This document shows, piece after piece, positions 36,139-48,351 of a stretch of DNA of 64,000 nucleotides. A program made the position numbers and the translations under genes. The stretch covers positions 744,001 through 808,000 of the forward strand of contig NW_004457695.1 of NCBI RefSeq assembly GCF_000203815.1, written 5' to 3'. The notes beneath the pieces are model-generated. The model was not told where the DNA came from and did not search any database. It worked only from the letters and a program-made list of their open reading frames with translations. Origin of the DNA: Cavenderia fasciculata. Taxonomy: Eukaryota > Evosea > Eumycetozoa > Acytosteliales > Cavenderiaceae. The first letter of the stretch is position 1; every line of letters starts with the position of its first letter.

Positions 36139-37944
36139 CTAGATCAATTTTATTTTCTCGATAACTGGTTTCCAACTATCAGGAAAGTCCAATGTTACAA
36201 CCTCTGGTTGTTGAGATGTAGGATGAATAAATTCCAACTATTTTTAAAACAAAAATGTTATTATTAGTCTTTTTAATTAATACATATATAAATATATAAC
36301 AAACATACATAATAAGATTGTAAATATAATCTTGATATTTCACTATCATCATCCTCATCATTGTTTAGTTGTTGACTCTCCTTTTCTTTATCTTTGATAT
36401 TTTTTATATTACTTTGAATGACACGATCAATAAAATAAGGATTATAATAGGGATCACCAACAATTGGGAAACCAGATTCTGACATGTGAACTCGTATTTG
36501 ATGTGTACGACCAGTATGTAAAGCAACCTCGAATAATGCCTTTCCAGCTCCAAAACCCTTTAATTCAAATTCCGACTTTGCATATCTTGGACCAAACTTG
36601 TTTATACCTTTTCCAATCGAGCTACCATGCACCAAGTAATGAGAAAGGAATGGATGATTCATTTGATAAACCACTTGGTTATCTGCACAACTCTGGCATT
36701 TAAATGAATTATTCTCCTTTTTGTCAATACCATCTCTAATGGTTGTAATGGATGCTTCATCCATCAATCCTAGATTTTGTTGTTGTTCAAGTAATATTTG
36801 TTGATTACGATTAAATATTGGTGCTGGTTGTGTTCTCTGTGACATGTATGAAGTGATTTCACCAGATTTGAATAGAGAAGTAGAACCATTACACATGATT
36901 GGTCCTCCCTCTTCTTGTGGTCCAATATATTTTGAAATCATACAACATGCACGATTGGTTGAACAAGAGGAAGAAGAAGAAGAAATATTTGTATTTGTAG
37001 TTTGATCTTCACTACTACTCTTTTTCTTTTTTGTTTGATTATTATTCTTGTTGTAATTATTGATAATAGTTATTTCACTCATGTCAGATGCCATACATCT
37101 AGGTGTATCTGTAACAACTCTATATTTCTTTTTCCATCTTGGCATTGATTGTGATAGAATGGCACAAACTTGTGATGTCTAAAAATAATTGATTTGTTAA
37201 TATCAACAATTTATATAGATATATCTATGTTTAAATATATCTTACAAGTGATACAACAACCAAACCAGAAGTCCATTTATCAAGACGATTTGGGAAATAG
37301 GCAAATGGTTGATCTCTTTCAAAAAACTCTTCAAGGTTCTTTAGTCTTCTTTTGAATCTTCCCTTGTAGAGTGTAGGGTCATGATAATACTCTTTCATGA
37401 GTTGTTGATAGGTGTTTAATAGTTGAGTGACGACAAGTTTCTCGACACTATGATTGAGATTAGATTGAATAGGGTATCCAAATGGTTTGTTGATAATGAT
37501 AAACTTGTCACCCCATTCTCCATAAACTATCTGTACTTGTCCTTCTTCAACTGTTAATCCCCATTCTAATTTCATGTATCCTCCTTCTTCTTCTTCCTCC
37601 CTATGTTCATCTTCTTTTCTTGGTTTATCTTGATGATCTTCATTTCGTAATGGTTGTTGTTGTCTTTGATCATCATATTTTCTTTGTTTATATCTACTAT
37701 CATATTTTTGATTACTTGTATATTGTTTATTATTCCCACTATTATTATAATGTTTCTTTGTATATGAAGAAGATGAAGATGATGCAGTTGAAGTTGAAAA
37801 TGAAAAGGTTGATTTGCCTATTGTCGTTGTCTTATTCACGTTTGGACATATGAATGTAGATGCAGCACATGATGATAGATATAGTACGCTACTACTACTT
37901 TGCTTGTAAATATATCTACAACTAGAAATAGGTATAGACAACAT
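36139..37944 (-). CDS. RluA-family RNA pseudouridine synthase
   Basis: Three exons (37246-37944, 36309-37178, 36139-36237) encode about 555 residues. The catalytic-aspartate motif RLDKWTSGLVV (about 222-232) ends exon 1, and HTGRTHQIRVHMSESGFPIVG follows near the end of exon 2; both are signatures of the RluA/TruA-like fold that isomerises U to pseudouridine. The short last exon adds LEFIHPTSQQPEVVTLDFP, the usual C-terminal strand of the family, which supports splicing at 36308/36238 rather than read-through into the AT-rich intron. The N-terminus is Ser/Thr-rich (possible organelle targeting), followed by a charged low-complexity stretch. About 170 residues of unusual sequence separate the two conserved motifs, making the protein longer than typical. 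The target RNA is unknown. Confidence 0.87.
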
Positions 37945-38171
37945 GACAATAGTAGGTTAAAAGACAGAGCTTGCATTCATCTTGTCTTTGCTCGTCATTC
38001 ATTGCAGAAGTTTCATTGAATGTTTTTACCAATAATAATATTTTTAATGAGGAGGGTGGGTTGATGAATTCTTGATCGATGAGTTGGTTGGTCAGTGTCA
38101 TTTTATTTATTGATTTATTTGTTTATTTATTTATTTGTATATATAGTAGTTTTGAAGGAGAGATAGAGAGA

Positions 38172-39545
38172 ATGATAGAACATCATGGATTGAGTGAAGC
38201 AACACCATCAGATGAATGGGTATCATTAAATGTAGGAGGAAAGATCTTTAAAACAACTAGATCAACTCTTACCTCTGACCCAAACTCTGTATTATATAAA
38301 ATGGTAAGTACAAAGTAGTAATTAATTGTTAATGTTATATTTTATATTAGATACTAACCTATTTATTATTTATTGTTTTTAGTTTAATAGAGAGAATCAA
38401 TTTATGATATCACACAAGGATAATCATGGATGCTATCTAATTGATCGTGACCCTAAATACTTTAGATGTGTACTTAACTTTTTAAGATTTCCTTCTACTA
38501 AGCACCCACCCATCATTGATGATGGTATATCTATACAGGGTGTGTTGCAAGAGGCACAATTCTTTCAGATTGACGGGTTGATCAAGGTCATTGAAAAGGC
38601 TGAACGATCAAAGAGCGACTTGGACAGAAAAGACATTATGATATACAGGAACCAAATCAAACTGACAAACAAACGTCTCCTTCAAATCGATCTATCCAAC
38701 ATGGACTTTACAAAAGAGTCTTTTAACAATTCAATCATTTCCAAATCAAATTTATCCTATTCCAAATTAAATTCTTCAACTCTTTTACAAGTATGTTAAA
38801 CATTATATATAAGTGTATTATAGTGAGTGTACTTATATTTATTTGTTCTATTTAGATAACAGGAAAAAAAGTAAATTTTAATTATTGTAAAGCAGAGAAT
38901 GCATTGTTTTCAAATTCGAATTTAAATGGATCGACATTTGATAGATCGGATTTATCACATGCATCATTTAATAATTGTCAATTGGCAGACTCTACGTTTG
39001 AGTCTGCTATTTGTCAGGGATCTCTGTTTCAACGTGCCAACTTGATCAATGCTCGCTTTAAAAATGCAGATTTGCAACACGCCAAGTTTCAAAAGTCCAC
39101 TCTGTATGGCTGCGATTTCACAGGTGCACTCATCAGTAATTGTCATTTTACAGCCGCATCATTACAAGGTGCCACCTTTGACTGGGACCTCATCTTCAAA
39201 ACCTACAATGAAAGTGAATTGAGATTATTCAAAAAATCAAGAGTCACCCAACAACAATTGGACCAACACATACCTCTAGCCTATCGATATCTATTTAAAG
39301 TGGTTGAATTACCAAATGATATCAATCGAAATTTAAGATTATCAATTGGTCATTTAAATCCATTTGGAAATAATATTAATAATAATAATATGAATCAAAG
39401 TCAAGATTCCCAAAAATTAATTGATTCTAATAATAGTATTAATACAAGTCAAAATAATATTAACAATCAAAATCAAAATCAAAATAATAATAATAATAAT
39501 AATAATAATAATCAAAATAATAATAATAACGATCACCAAACATAA
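38172..39545 (+). CDS. KCTD9-like protein: BTB/T1 domain plus pentapeptide repeats
   Basis: Three exons (38172-38303, 38383-38790, 38856-39545) give about 409 residues. Residues about 14-110 are a potassium-channel-tetramerisation (BTB/T1) domain: WVSLNVGGKIFKTTRSTL, then YLIDRDPKYFRCVLNFLR and GVLQEAQFFQIDGL. Residues about 160-300 are pentapeptide repeats of the A(D/N)LXX type (SNLNGSTFDRSDLSHASF, ANLINARFKNADLQHAKF), which form a right-handed beta-helix. KCTD9 in animals has the same order and acts as a Cullin-3 adaptor; that role is inferred here. The C-terminus is an Asn/Gln-rich tail. An in-frame Met at 38079 is less likely as the start because it would add a hydrophobic stretch encoded by AT-rich leader sequence ending in a splice-acceptor-like TATATAG. 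Confidence 0.88.
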
Positions 39546-40050
39546 TTTTGATCAATATAATACCAATAAATGGAAAAACGACTGTAAATATATTTATCTC
39601 TTCCACAATCCCCCCTTTTAATACTCAACTCTCAACTTGAGAGTAGAGTTACAACTATATATAGAAATATTAGCTCTTTTATAGATAGATATAAAAAGTC
39701 ATTCATTTCAAAAAATATTTCTATCAACAATTTTTACTCTTCGGGACTCGAAAATACTAATTTTGAGAAAATAAATAAATTAAAAATTAAAAAATTAAAA
39801 TTATTAGGGTTGCAAAAATACACATATTACATTATTACAAATTCTTGTTTTCGTTTTACACATTCACTCATCTCTCACTTTACTTTAATTCAACTATTAA
39901 AGATATATAAATTATATTATTAACAACAACAATAATAACAACTACACATACACATCAGTTCAACTCAAACCAAACCGATTATTTTATTAGCAATAGCAAA
40001 AACAATAGCATAGGACATACATAGATACATAGATATTGCATATACAAACA
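39546..40050. other. AT-rich intergenic region with a short perfect palindrome
   Basis: This spacer separates two same-strand genes. It holds an odd inverted repeat at 39628-39644 (ACTCTCAA, one C, TTGAGAGT) that could form a stable hairpin in the 3' flank of the KCTD9-like gene. The second half, before the UBE2W start, is rich in AAC/AAT repeats and short A/T runs, as in dictyostelid leaders. I see no gene in it. Confidence 0.4.
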
Positions 40051-40692
40051 ATGGCAACAGCAAGATATACTAAAAGATTACAAAAAGAGTTATTGGACCT
40101 TGAAAAGAATCCACCCATCGGTATCACCGTATTAGAAGCTACTAATTTCGAGAAATGGATAATAGCTATCGATGGAACTGAGGGTTCCCTATATCAAGGT
40201 GACAAGTATAAACTTCAATTTAGATTCAATCAAGGTTATCCTTTAGAGTCACCAGGTATGAATGAATCATTATAAATAGAGATGTTAAACTAAAGAAGAA
40301 GAAGAATAGACTCTAATACCTCTTTTTCTAAATATACCAACAACAGAGGTTGTATTTACAGGTCCAGTACCAGTTCATCCACATATATATAGTAATGGTC
40401 ATATTTGTTTATCAATTTGTATGTTATTGTCTATCATCAGCTGATGACCAACCTAAACCACATACTTACTCTCTTCTATTTATTATTATTCTTAATTAAT
40501 TGGGAATAACTACTAGTATACGATCATTGGTCACCAGCATTGACAGTATCATCTATTTGTCTAAGTATATTGAGTATGTTGAGCAGTTGTACTGAAAAGT
40601 CAAAGCCTGTCGATGATTCGATTTATACATCGAGGGCTGGAGGAAGATCACCCAAAGATACTAGATGGCTATTCCACGACGACACTGTTTAA
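40051..40692 (+). CDS. ube2w: Ubiquitin-conjugating enzyme E2 of the UBE2W type
   Basis: Three exons (40051-40255, 40347-40418, 40517-40692) encode 150 residues, the normal size for a UBC-fold E2. The sequence follows human UBE2W closely: RLQKELLDLEKNPPIG at the N-terminus, PVHPHIYSNGHICLSI with the catalytic Cys, DHWSPALTVSSICLSILSML, and the diagnostic C-terminus RWLFHDDTV. UBE2W ubiquitinates substrates at the alpha-amino group of their N-terminus rather than at lysine, and the divergent C-terminal tail without the usual helices is typical of that branch. The splice sites interrupt the protein just before and after the catalytic segment. The assignment is strong; the N-terminal specificity is from family knowledge. 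Confidence 0.93.
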
Positions 40693-40966
40693 ATTATTAA
40701 ATCATAATAATAGTAATAATAGTGTACATATATATTTATATTTAATAATAAAAAATGGAAATGGGATGACATAATATCTACAATACAATACTATTCTCAT
40801 TCATTCTCTGACCATAATTATGATATGAAGATGCAAAGATAGTGATTTCTTGGAAATGGGATCATCATCCCTTTGACACCACCCCAAAAAATAGTTTATT
40901 ATCTTTGACACAAAAAAGGGAATAAAGAGTCTTTCGATTTAACTATTATATTATTTCCCGAGAGAG

Positions 40967-43900
40967 ATGAGTAATAATAATAACAACTACAATAACAAAC
41001 CTGTATCTCACAATAATAACAATAACAACAATGATCTAAACGACTTTGAATTTGATTTCACCGATAACAATGATAATAATGTAATCGATTTAACTTCAAC
41101 GACGAGTACTACTTCGACAACAAGTACAACATCAAATTATAATAATAACAGAACAACAAGAACAAACTTTAATTATATTAATAACAATAACAATAATAAT
41201 AATAAACCAAATAATAATAATCAGAATTTCTCTGGGGATGCATTAGACAATCTAACAAGATTGGGTGTTCATTCGTATAGTTCATCGTCGGTTGAAAAGA
41301 AGGTTATCAAACAGATTGATAGAGCAATTACAACAAATGAAATTAAAAAGTATAATGATCAACTTGACAAGATTAGAACAGAGATTGATTCAATCACCTC
41401 GTTTCTAGAAGCTTGTGATGATGGAGCACAAGATCAATCCAACAACAAAAACAATATATTTGCTTCAAACAAGGACCTATCACTTGATGAAGTAGCTAAA
41501 AGTTTTCAAGTTTTAAAACAGATAAAGGTATGAAACAGGATAAATAATAACAACGAGGGATGGAATAGAACTGTGTAACTAATTAACAGGCCTGTTATCT
41601 CTCTTGTGTAGCAAAAAAAAATCAATGAATTATTAAGAGAAGAGAAGGTGATCTTAGGATTAAAGAATAAATTGGTAGAGGAAGAGAAAAAGAAAAAGGT
41701 ACAAAAACAATACCAACCAAAGAAACAAATTGATTTAAATACTCCAAGTACATTTGATCAAGCTTTGTTTGGTAATGTTAAAGTAAAAGAAACAGAAAGA
41801 GAAAAATTGGTTAGACTTGGTAAAATTACTCCTTTTGCTGCTTCTTCGACCCCTGCTTCTTCAAAGTATGTAGATTTGATAGAAAGATAAAGATATCATA
41901 TCTAGTATGTATATTCTTATGCTTTTTTTGTTTTTGATTATTATTAGACAAACAAAAATAATTCCAATTATATCAAATAATGAAAATAGTAATCGAAATA
42001 ATGGTAGTAGTGTGGCTATTAGAGCAGGTTCTTCGGGTAGATTCAGTTCTGGACCTGAAAAAGTATTAAAACCTGGATCGACAAAGAAACAACAGGAAAG
42101 ACATGAAAAGAGACAGAATTGGATGAAAAATGCAAACAAGGGCATTTCAAAACGTCAATCAAACAAGGAATTTTATAAAGATATTCATGATCTAGATGAT
42201 GTATTAGAAAATGAAAAGAAACAAAAAAAACAACAAACTAGTACTACCAGTACTACGACTACTTCAACGACTACGACTACTAAAACAACAAAAACAACGA
42301 AAAAGAAAAAGAAAACGACTAAATCAATACCATCACCTCCTTTAGAATCACCTCCACCTACATATGCATTAAAAAGATTAAGAAGAGAAACAACTATTAC
42401 TAGACCATTAATTATTGATCAAGATGATGAAGAGGAAGAGGAAGAAATGATAGAGATTTCATCTGATGAAGAGGAAAATTCAGATCAAGATTATATTCCT
42501 TCTGGTGAAGAGGAAGAAGAAGAAGAAGATTTCGATAATCAAGATGAAATTGTACAAATAGATGATGAGGAAGATGATAAAGATGATTATGATGGAAAAA
42601 AAAGAAAAAGATTAAATGTAGAGGAAATTTGGAAAGATGACAAGAATGAATCAACCTATTTGGATCGACTTTATGAATGGAAGTGTGAAAGAGTTCGTCT
42701 GTTACGTCTCAAAGAACAACAATTGGAAAATAGATTAAAGACAATCCAACCAATCGAATCTATAACATCTCCAAGTACACTCGAAGAAAATATTTTGGAT
42801 GGTGAAGATGAAGATTCAATTGTAAATATGTTGTCTCAAGATAATAATAATAATGAAAAGAGAGACGATAATAATGATGAAGAGATGGATGAAAAGATAT
42901 TGGATAAAGAAATGGAACAAGAAGAAGAAGAGATTGGAGAAGACTATGAAATCGATGAAAACTTCAAGATACCATTTGAATTGTATAAAAAGTTATTCGA
43001 GTATCAAGTGACTTGTGTCAAATGGTTGTGGGAATTGCATGGACAAGAGACTGGTGGTATTATTGGTGACGAGATGGGTTTAGGCAAGACTATACAGATT
43101 ATCGCCTTTTTAGCGTCGTTGCATTACAGCAAAAAGCTTGCTGGACCTTCGATTATTGTCGCACCAGCAACACTATTGTCGAATTGGGTCAAGGAGATAC
43201 ATACGTGGTGGCCACCTTTTCGTGTAGTCTTGTTCCATTCTTCGGGATCGTCTGATAAACAGGAACAAGCTAAACTACTGAAACGAGTGGCTGAAAAGGG
43301 ACATATTATTCTCACAACCTACGAGAGTGTGCGTATCAACCAAGACTTGTTACTCAAACACCACTGGGAGTACATTATCTTGGATGAAGGACACAAGATT
43401 CGTAATCCAGATGCTGATGTAACTTTGGCGGTGAAACAGTTTCCCTCATCACATCGTATCATCTTGTCGGGCAGTCCGATACAAAACAAGTTGACAGAGT
43501 TGTGGTCATTGTTTGACTTTGTGTTTCCTGGCAAGTTGGGAACACTTCCCATCTTTCAGGCACAGTTCTCGGTTCCGATCAGCTTGGGAGGGTACTCTAA
43601 TGCGTCATCGTTGCAGGTGCAGATTGCCTATAAATGCGCAGTGGCGTTGCGTGACCTCATCTCTCCATACATGATCCGTCGTGCAAAACAGGATGTCTTG
43701 CAGAGTCTACCATCCAAAAACGAGCAGGTTCTGCTTTGTCCAATGACAGAGTTGCAAGAAAAGTTGTATATTGACTTTTTGTCGAGTAATGAAGCAAAAG
43801 ATGTTATGGATGGACGCAAGAACCTGCTGTACGCAATTGACATTCTCAAAAAGATCTGCAATCATCCTGATATTCTGCATCGCGATGTCAACGATGAAGA

Positions 43901-45377
43901 ACATCCAGAGGACTATGGAAACGTGACACGATCGTCCAAACTTCGTGTCGTCGAGCAGATCTTGCCCATGTGGCGCAAACAGGGACACAAAGTACTGCTC
44001 TTTTGCCAGACTCGTCAGATGCTCGATATTGTCGAGTTGTTTATCCAATCGTGCGAGCATAAGTATCTGCGTATGGATGGAACAACGTCGGTCAGAAACA
44101 GACAGGCAATGGTTGAAGAGTTTAACAATGACCCTACACTGTTTGTGTTCTTGCTGACAACCAAGGTTGGTGGGCTTGGTATCAACCTCACAGGTGCATC
44201 TAGAGTCATCTTGTTTGATCCAGATTGGAATCCATCAACTGATACGCAGGCTAGAGAGCGTGTCTACCGTATCGGACAAAAGAAGAATGTTACCATCTAC
44301 CGTCTAATGACAACCGGTACCATTGAAGAAAAGATCTATCATCGTCAAATCTACAAACAATTCTTGTCCAACAAAATCCTCAAAGATCCAAGACAACGTA
44401 GATTCTTCCAGTCTCGTCACTTTAAAGACTTGCTCTCCTACTCCAAGATCAAAAAGGGGTCCGAGACGGGTGACATTTTCCATGGAACAGGTTCTGAAAT
44501 CTTACCAGAAGATTTCCAAGACAAGAAAAGAAGACGTGGTGGAAATCAACAACAGCAACAAGAACAGGTTGAACAAAAAGAAGGGGATGAGGAAACGACA
44601 AAAGCATCGGGAGAGGATACTGACATTTTGAAACAATTATTTCAAAAGGATGGAGGTATGAGTGCCCTTAAACACGATAATATTATGAATCAATCAGGTC
44701 CTGAAATGGCTCTAATCGAAGAGGAAGCATCGAAAATTGCAAACAAAGCTTTGGAAGTATTAAAGAAATCACGTTCAAGAATTGAACAAACCGATAGATT
44801 TGCTTCTCCAACTTGGACTGGTAGATCTGGTATTACAGGTGCTCCTTTATCTTTAACAAATCAAAATAATAATAATAATAATAATAATAATAGTAATAAT
44901 AGTACAACAACAACAACAAGTAGTAAACCAAGATTTGGAAACAAGAGTAAATTATCATCACAATTATTACCAACTATTCAAGATTCATCAGTTGCTTATA
45001 ATAATATGAGTAATGTTACAACAACCAGTACTACTTCTACAACTAGTACTACGAATACTTCATCGTCATCATCATCATCAACAAAAATGCAACAACAACA
45101 ATTATCATCTACCAATATTTTATCCAATTTGGATACTGAAGATGCAGAACAGGCATCAGTACTATTTGGAGGATTGAAAGCAACTGAGATTATAGAAAAG
45201 ATATTCTCATTTTTGTTACACAGAGGTGGATCATCCAGCACCCAAGAAATTATCAATAACTTTTCACTTACCATTACTGCTGATCAAGCTCCATTGTTTA
45301 GAAGTTTGTTAAAACGAGTTGCGACCTTTGCCAAAGGTGAAAAGGTTTGGACTATCAATGGTGACCTTTTAAATTAA
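40967..45377 (+). CDS. ercc6: SNF2-family ATPase, Cockayne syndrome B (ERCC6/CSB/Rad26) type
   Basis: Three exons (40967-41527, 41612-41865, 41948-45377) give about 1414 residues. The N-terminal half is Asn/Thr-rich, with acidic and basic stretches and a coiled coil (about 110-215). The Swi2/Snf2 ATPase starts near residue 620: Walker A GDEMGLGKTIQIIAFLAS (about 646), motif II DEGH (about 750), SGSPIQNKLTELWSLFDFV, and helicase-C motifs including LRMDGTTSVRNRQAMVEEF and DPDWNPSTDTQARERVYRIG. DEGH followed by KIRNP, and WWPPFRVVLFHSS before it, are characteristic of CSB/Rad26. The last about 100 residues (FGGLKATEIIEKIFSFLLHR onward) resemble the C-terminal ubiquitin-binding/winged-helix region of CSB. 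The protein acts in transcription-coupled nucleotide excision repair at stalled RNA polymerase II. Confidence 0.92.
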
Positions 45378-45546
45378 CCTATATCTATAGATAGATAGAT
45401 ACTTTGCAATAAATGAAACGATAATATATTCATTTGAATCGAATAGTGTTGTTTATACGTGTTTGTAGTTGTTTTATTCGCGATTAAACAAATAAATAAT
45501 AAATAGTAACCAATAGACCAATGATAATCAAAGGACTACTTGGTAT

Positions 45547-45761
45547 TCATGATCTTGGACATTTGCATCTTTCATCAACTGGTACTCCTGATAGAGCACT
45601 TTCAATATGTTGACCACATCCTATAAATATACATTGAAAGAATAGATCAATGATTAGACACTAGAAGTTATTCGACAGCTATATCTTCTTTGAATATATA
45701 TAAACTACATACCAGCCCAAGTTGGTTTAGTACACTTTCCACAATCTACTCTTCTACACAT
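45547..45761 (-). CDS. 40-residue conserved Cys-rich protein (CGKCTKPTWAGCGQH type)
   Basis: Two tiny exons (45713-45761 and 45547-45620) join in phase to give 40 residues: MCRRVDCGKCTKPTWAG, then CGQHIESALSGVPV and a CKC-containing tail. The block CGKCTKPTW-GCG-H-E-AL-GVP----C-C is a widespread small protein family known from bacteria, fungi, plants and protists, with four or more conserved cysteines that could bind zinc. Its function is not established. The gene is easily missed because each exon is under 80 bases. It is convergent with the CSB gene, whose stop lies 169 bases away. The exon boundary splits the glycine codon between W-A and C-G-Q. Confidence 0.88.
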
Positions 45762-46217
45762 GTTTAAATGTTATGTAATATGTTATATGATATACAAATA
45801 ATAATGAAACTAAGGGTGACGAATGAATAAATCATCTAAATTAAACGACACAGTTTTATAGTTTGTTTTTTCAAAGTAATTTTCGGTTGGATGGATCTGA
45901 TAAAATCGATACTTTTTCGGGATTGATCTTATATGATTGACAGTGTGATTCGGTTTCCGTTCTATATAGTACGTTGGTCATCAATCATTCCATATGGAAT
46001 AATCGAATCATAGAATAGAATAGAATAACAACGATCATTCCATTGAAACTCTTTGAGTAATTAATTTAAAAAAATTAAGGTAAATTTATTATTATATTGA
46101 GTGATCACTATTTTAAATCTCGGGATTTTAATAAATAGGATAGATTATTATTATTAGTTATTATTGTCGTTATTGTCGTTATTGTTATTGTTAGTATTCA
46201 TATTTAAATAAATATTA

Positions 46218-46251
<34 letters not shown>

Positions 46252-46827
46252 TCCGATTAATTTTCTTGATTTAAAAATAAATTAATAGATAGTTATTATT
46301 ATTATTTGTTTTTTATATTGGATAACATAATGTAATGTTGGTAGTTCAAGTATTGTTACATGTTGGTAATGTTTGTATAGTTGTAATGGTAATAAGAGTA
46401 TTGGTATATGTGGCGTAGTAATAGTATCGATATGATTGGTATTTATACAGTATTGTTACAAATGTATATTATAAATATATTTTGAGATAATAGTTATTAT
46501 TATTATTATTTAATAAATAATTAAAGGGTTTTGGGTATTATTATTATAACTATAATTATAATTAAATAAATAATGGAATAGATATTATGGTATAATATGA
46601 TTGTAAAGAAAAAAGTATGATTGAAAAAAACAAAAAAGGTAAAAACGTTTTTAACCTTTGGTGTTGAGAGAGAGAGAGTCCTAGTTGTTGATGTTCTATA
46701 AATCCGATGGGGGTTGGTGAGGTTGAGTAGTGTAAGTGTAATGTATGGTAGTGTAGTGAGTGTAGTGTGGTGAGTCGAGTTGGTTGAGGGAAATGGAAAA
46801 AAAAAATAAACTGGCTGTTATAACGAT
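45762..46827. other. Long AT-rich intergenic region with ATT-type repeats
   Basis: About 1.07 kb between the small Cys-rich gene, which is transcribed leftward from here, and the 3' end of the GNAT gene. It contains an ATT microsatellite near 46220-46250 and smaller copies near 46295 and 46500, GTTATTGTC repeats around 46165-46190, and a GT/GA-rich block at about 46670-46790 next to the GNAT gene 3' end. I see no coding frame with family features and no recognisable RNA gene. Confidence 0.5.
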
Positions 46828-48351
46828 TTAATAAACAGCGGTTAAAGCAGTTCTTGGAGAAAGAGCTTGATTATGAACGGTAGCTAAACCTCTTGGAGAT
46901 AGAGCATTGAGAGCGAGAGCACTGATATGATGGGTGCTGGGACCTGGTAAGAGATTTCTTGGCGAGAGACCTGGCGAGGTGGATGATGAAAGGTTGATGT
47001 TGAGGTTGAGACGTGGAGACACCGATTTGACCTTGGGAGATTGGTGTGGAGAAAGGGTTCTTGGGGAACGGATAGCTTGCTCGAGTTTTGGTGAACGGGC
47101 AATCGAGAGTGGTGGTACAATGGTCTTGCAGTCGTCTTGGTCAGAGTACAACATGAGGATACCATAGTCACGTGGATCGTTCCACATGATTGATTCAGAA
47201 GAAGAAGAGTCGGTTGTGGCACTACTGCTGCTGGAAGCTGAGCGGACAGCCATCTCCTTGTCGGCCGAGGAGAGGGCACCAACAGTGGCGGTGAATTCAA
47301 GGTTTTTGATACCTTTTTTTAACTTGTATACTTCGGCCAATGGATCTTTAACGTCGTAGCCGACAAAGAGGTAGTCGATACCTTGGACAGAGTGATCGAG
47401 GTCGACTCTGTTGAGCAGCTGCGAAAACAAATGTTCATTTTCAAAGGTGGATCCATTCTGGGCGAAACAGCTAAATAGCTGGCGGTGCTTGAGTGTCTTG
47501 GCGTTGGGATGGAGCCCGTCGCGCAAGGTAAAGATGAGGTCTTGGTTCCAGACAGAGATGGATGCTTGGGCGCACTCACGTTCGCCGAGAAAGAGACGGG
47601 CGTAGTAGACCGACTCGAGAAACTTGCTATTGTGCACGATAATGTCGTCAAAGTTGGCTGGTGTAAAGTTGTAGTTTTTGAAAGCGTTGACCCAGATATT
47701 CTTGACATTGTCAGTGCCAACCTTGAGCTTTTCAATTTTGACTTGGTAGGTCGATGTTGCCACGCTTGGCAGCAGGCCGGTTGTGCCGTGACACGGCCAC
47801 GCACTTTGGCGCTGGTCAAACTGGAGAAAGCTGTCGATCTGACCTTGGATGGTACGGTTGATGGCAGTGTTGGACTTTGACGACGAGATGAGGCAGCACG
47901 AGGTGGGGTCGCCGACCATCAGGTCCAAGGCATTTTTCATGAGCATTTTCGAGAGCGACTGGTTTCGGTAGCTGGGGTGGACGTGAAAGTCAAACGAGTA
48001 GTATACAGACTGGACGCATTTGTTGACCAACATTTGCTTGATGTTGCAGCCGTAGCCGCCTACGACCTCGTCCTCGCGCTTTTTCTCCTTGTCGCATATG
48101 ACCATCATCTTGGAGTGCTTGGACAGGTTGGGACGAATCGACAGGTCCTTGGGTGAACTGATGGCCATCAGACCATCACTATTGTATGAAAATTGGAGAC
48201 GTGGGATCTTGGATTCGGCACGCTCGTCCAACACACTGTCATATTCTCGGATATCGAATCGGCAGAGCGGCGGCATCATCAATGAAGATGATGTTGTTGA
48301 TGCTCCACCACACCCTATATTGGCAACAGTTGCTTCACTATTTCTATGCAT
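46828..48351 (-). CDS. GNAT-type N-acetyltransferase, HLS1-like
   Basis: This is a single-exon gene of 507 residues. The region about 20-200 has GNAT features: an IREYD start strand, a basic/acidic beta-alpha segment with GYGCNIKQMLVNKCVQSVYY, and the acetyl-CoA-binding helix FHVHPSYRNQSLSKMLMKNA (V-P-x-R-x--L-x-x-L). The following region (about 210-400, ATSTYQVKIEKLKVGTDN, then FLESVYYARLFLGERE) resembles the second half of plant HLS1-like proteins. Residues after about 400 are Ser/Pro-rich with repeated SPR motifs (RTLSPHQSPKVKSVSPR, LSPRGL, ALSPRTA), possible proline-directed kinase sites. Coding GC is notably high in the middle of the gene. The substrate is unknown, and the HLS1-like label is tentative. 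Confidence 0.65.
   Translation of the reverse strand: MHRNSEATVANIGCGGASTTSSSLMMPPLCRFDIREYDSVLDERAESKIPRLQFSYNSDGLMAISSPKDLSIRPNLSKHSKMMVICDKEKKREDEVVGGYGCNIKQMLVNKCVQSVYYSFDFHVHPSYRNQSLSKMLMKNALDLMVGDPTSCCLISSSKSNTAINRTIQGQIDSFLQFDQRQSAWPCHGTTGLLPSVATSTYQVKIEKLKVGTDNVKNIWVNAFKNYNFTPANFDDIIVHNSKFLESVYYARLFLGERECAQASISVWNQDLIFTLRDGLHPNAKTLKHRQLFSCFAQNGSTFENEHLFSQLLNRVDLDHSVQGIDYLFVGYDVKDPLAEVYKLKKGIKNLEFTATVGALSSADKEMAVRSASSSSSATTDSSSSESIMWNDPRDYGILMLYSDQDDCKTIVPPLSIARSPKLEQAIRSPRTLSPHQSPKVKSVSPRLNLNINLSSSTSPGLSPRNLLPGPSTHHISALALNALSPRGLATVHNQALSPRTALTAVY

Noticed and set aside
36064-36267. Short plus-strand frame between ankyrin copy C and the pseudouridine synthase
   Set aside because: It is antisense to the last exon of the pseudouridine synthase, which supplies the family's C-terminal strand and is joined by good splice signals.
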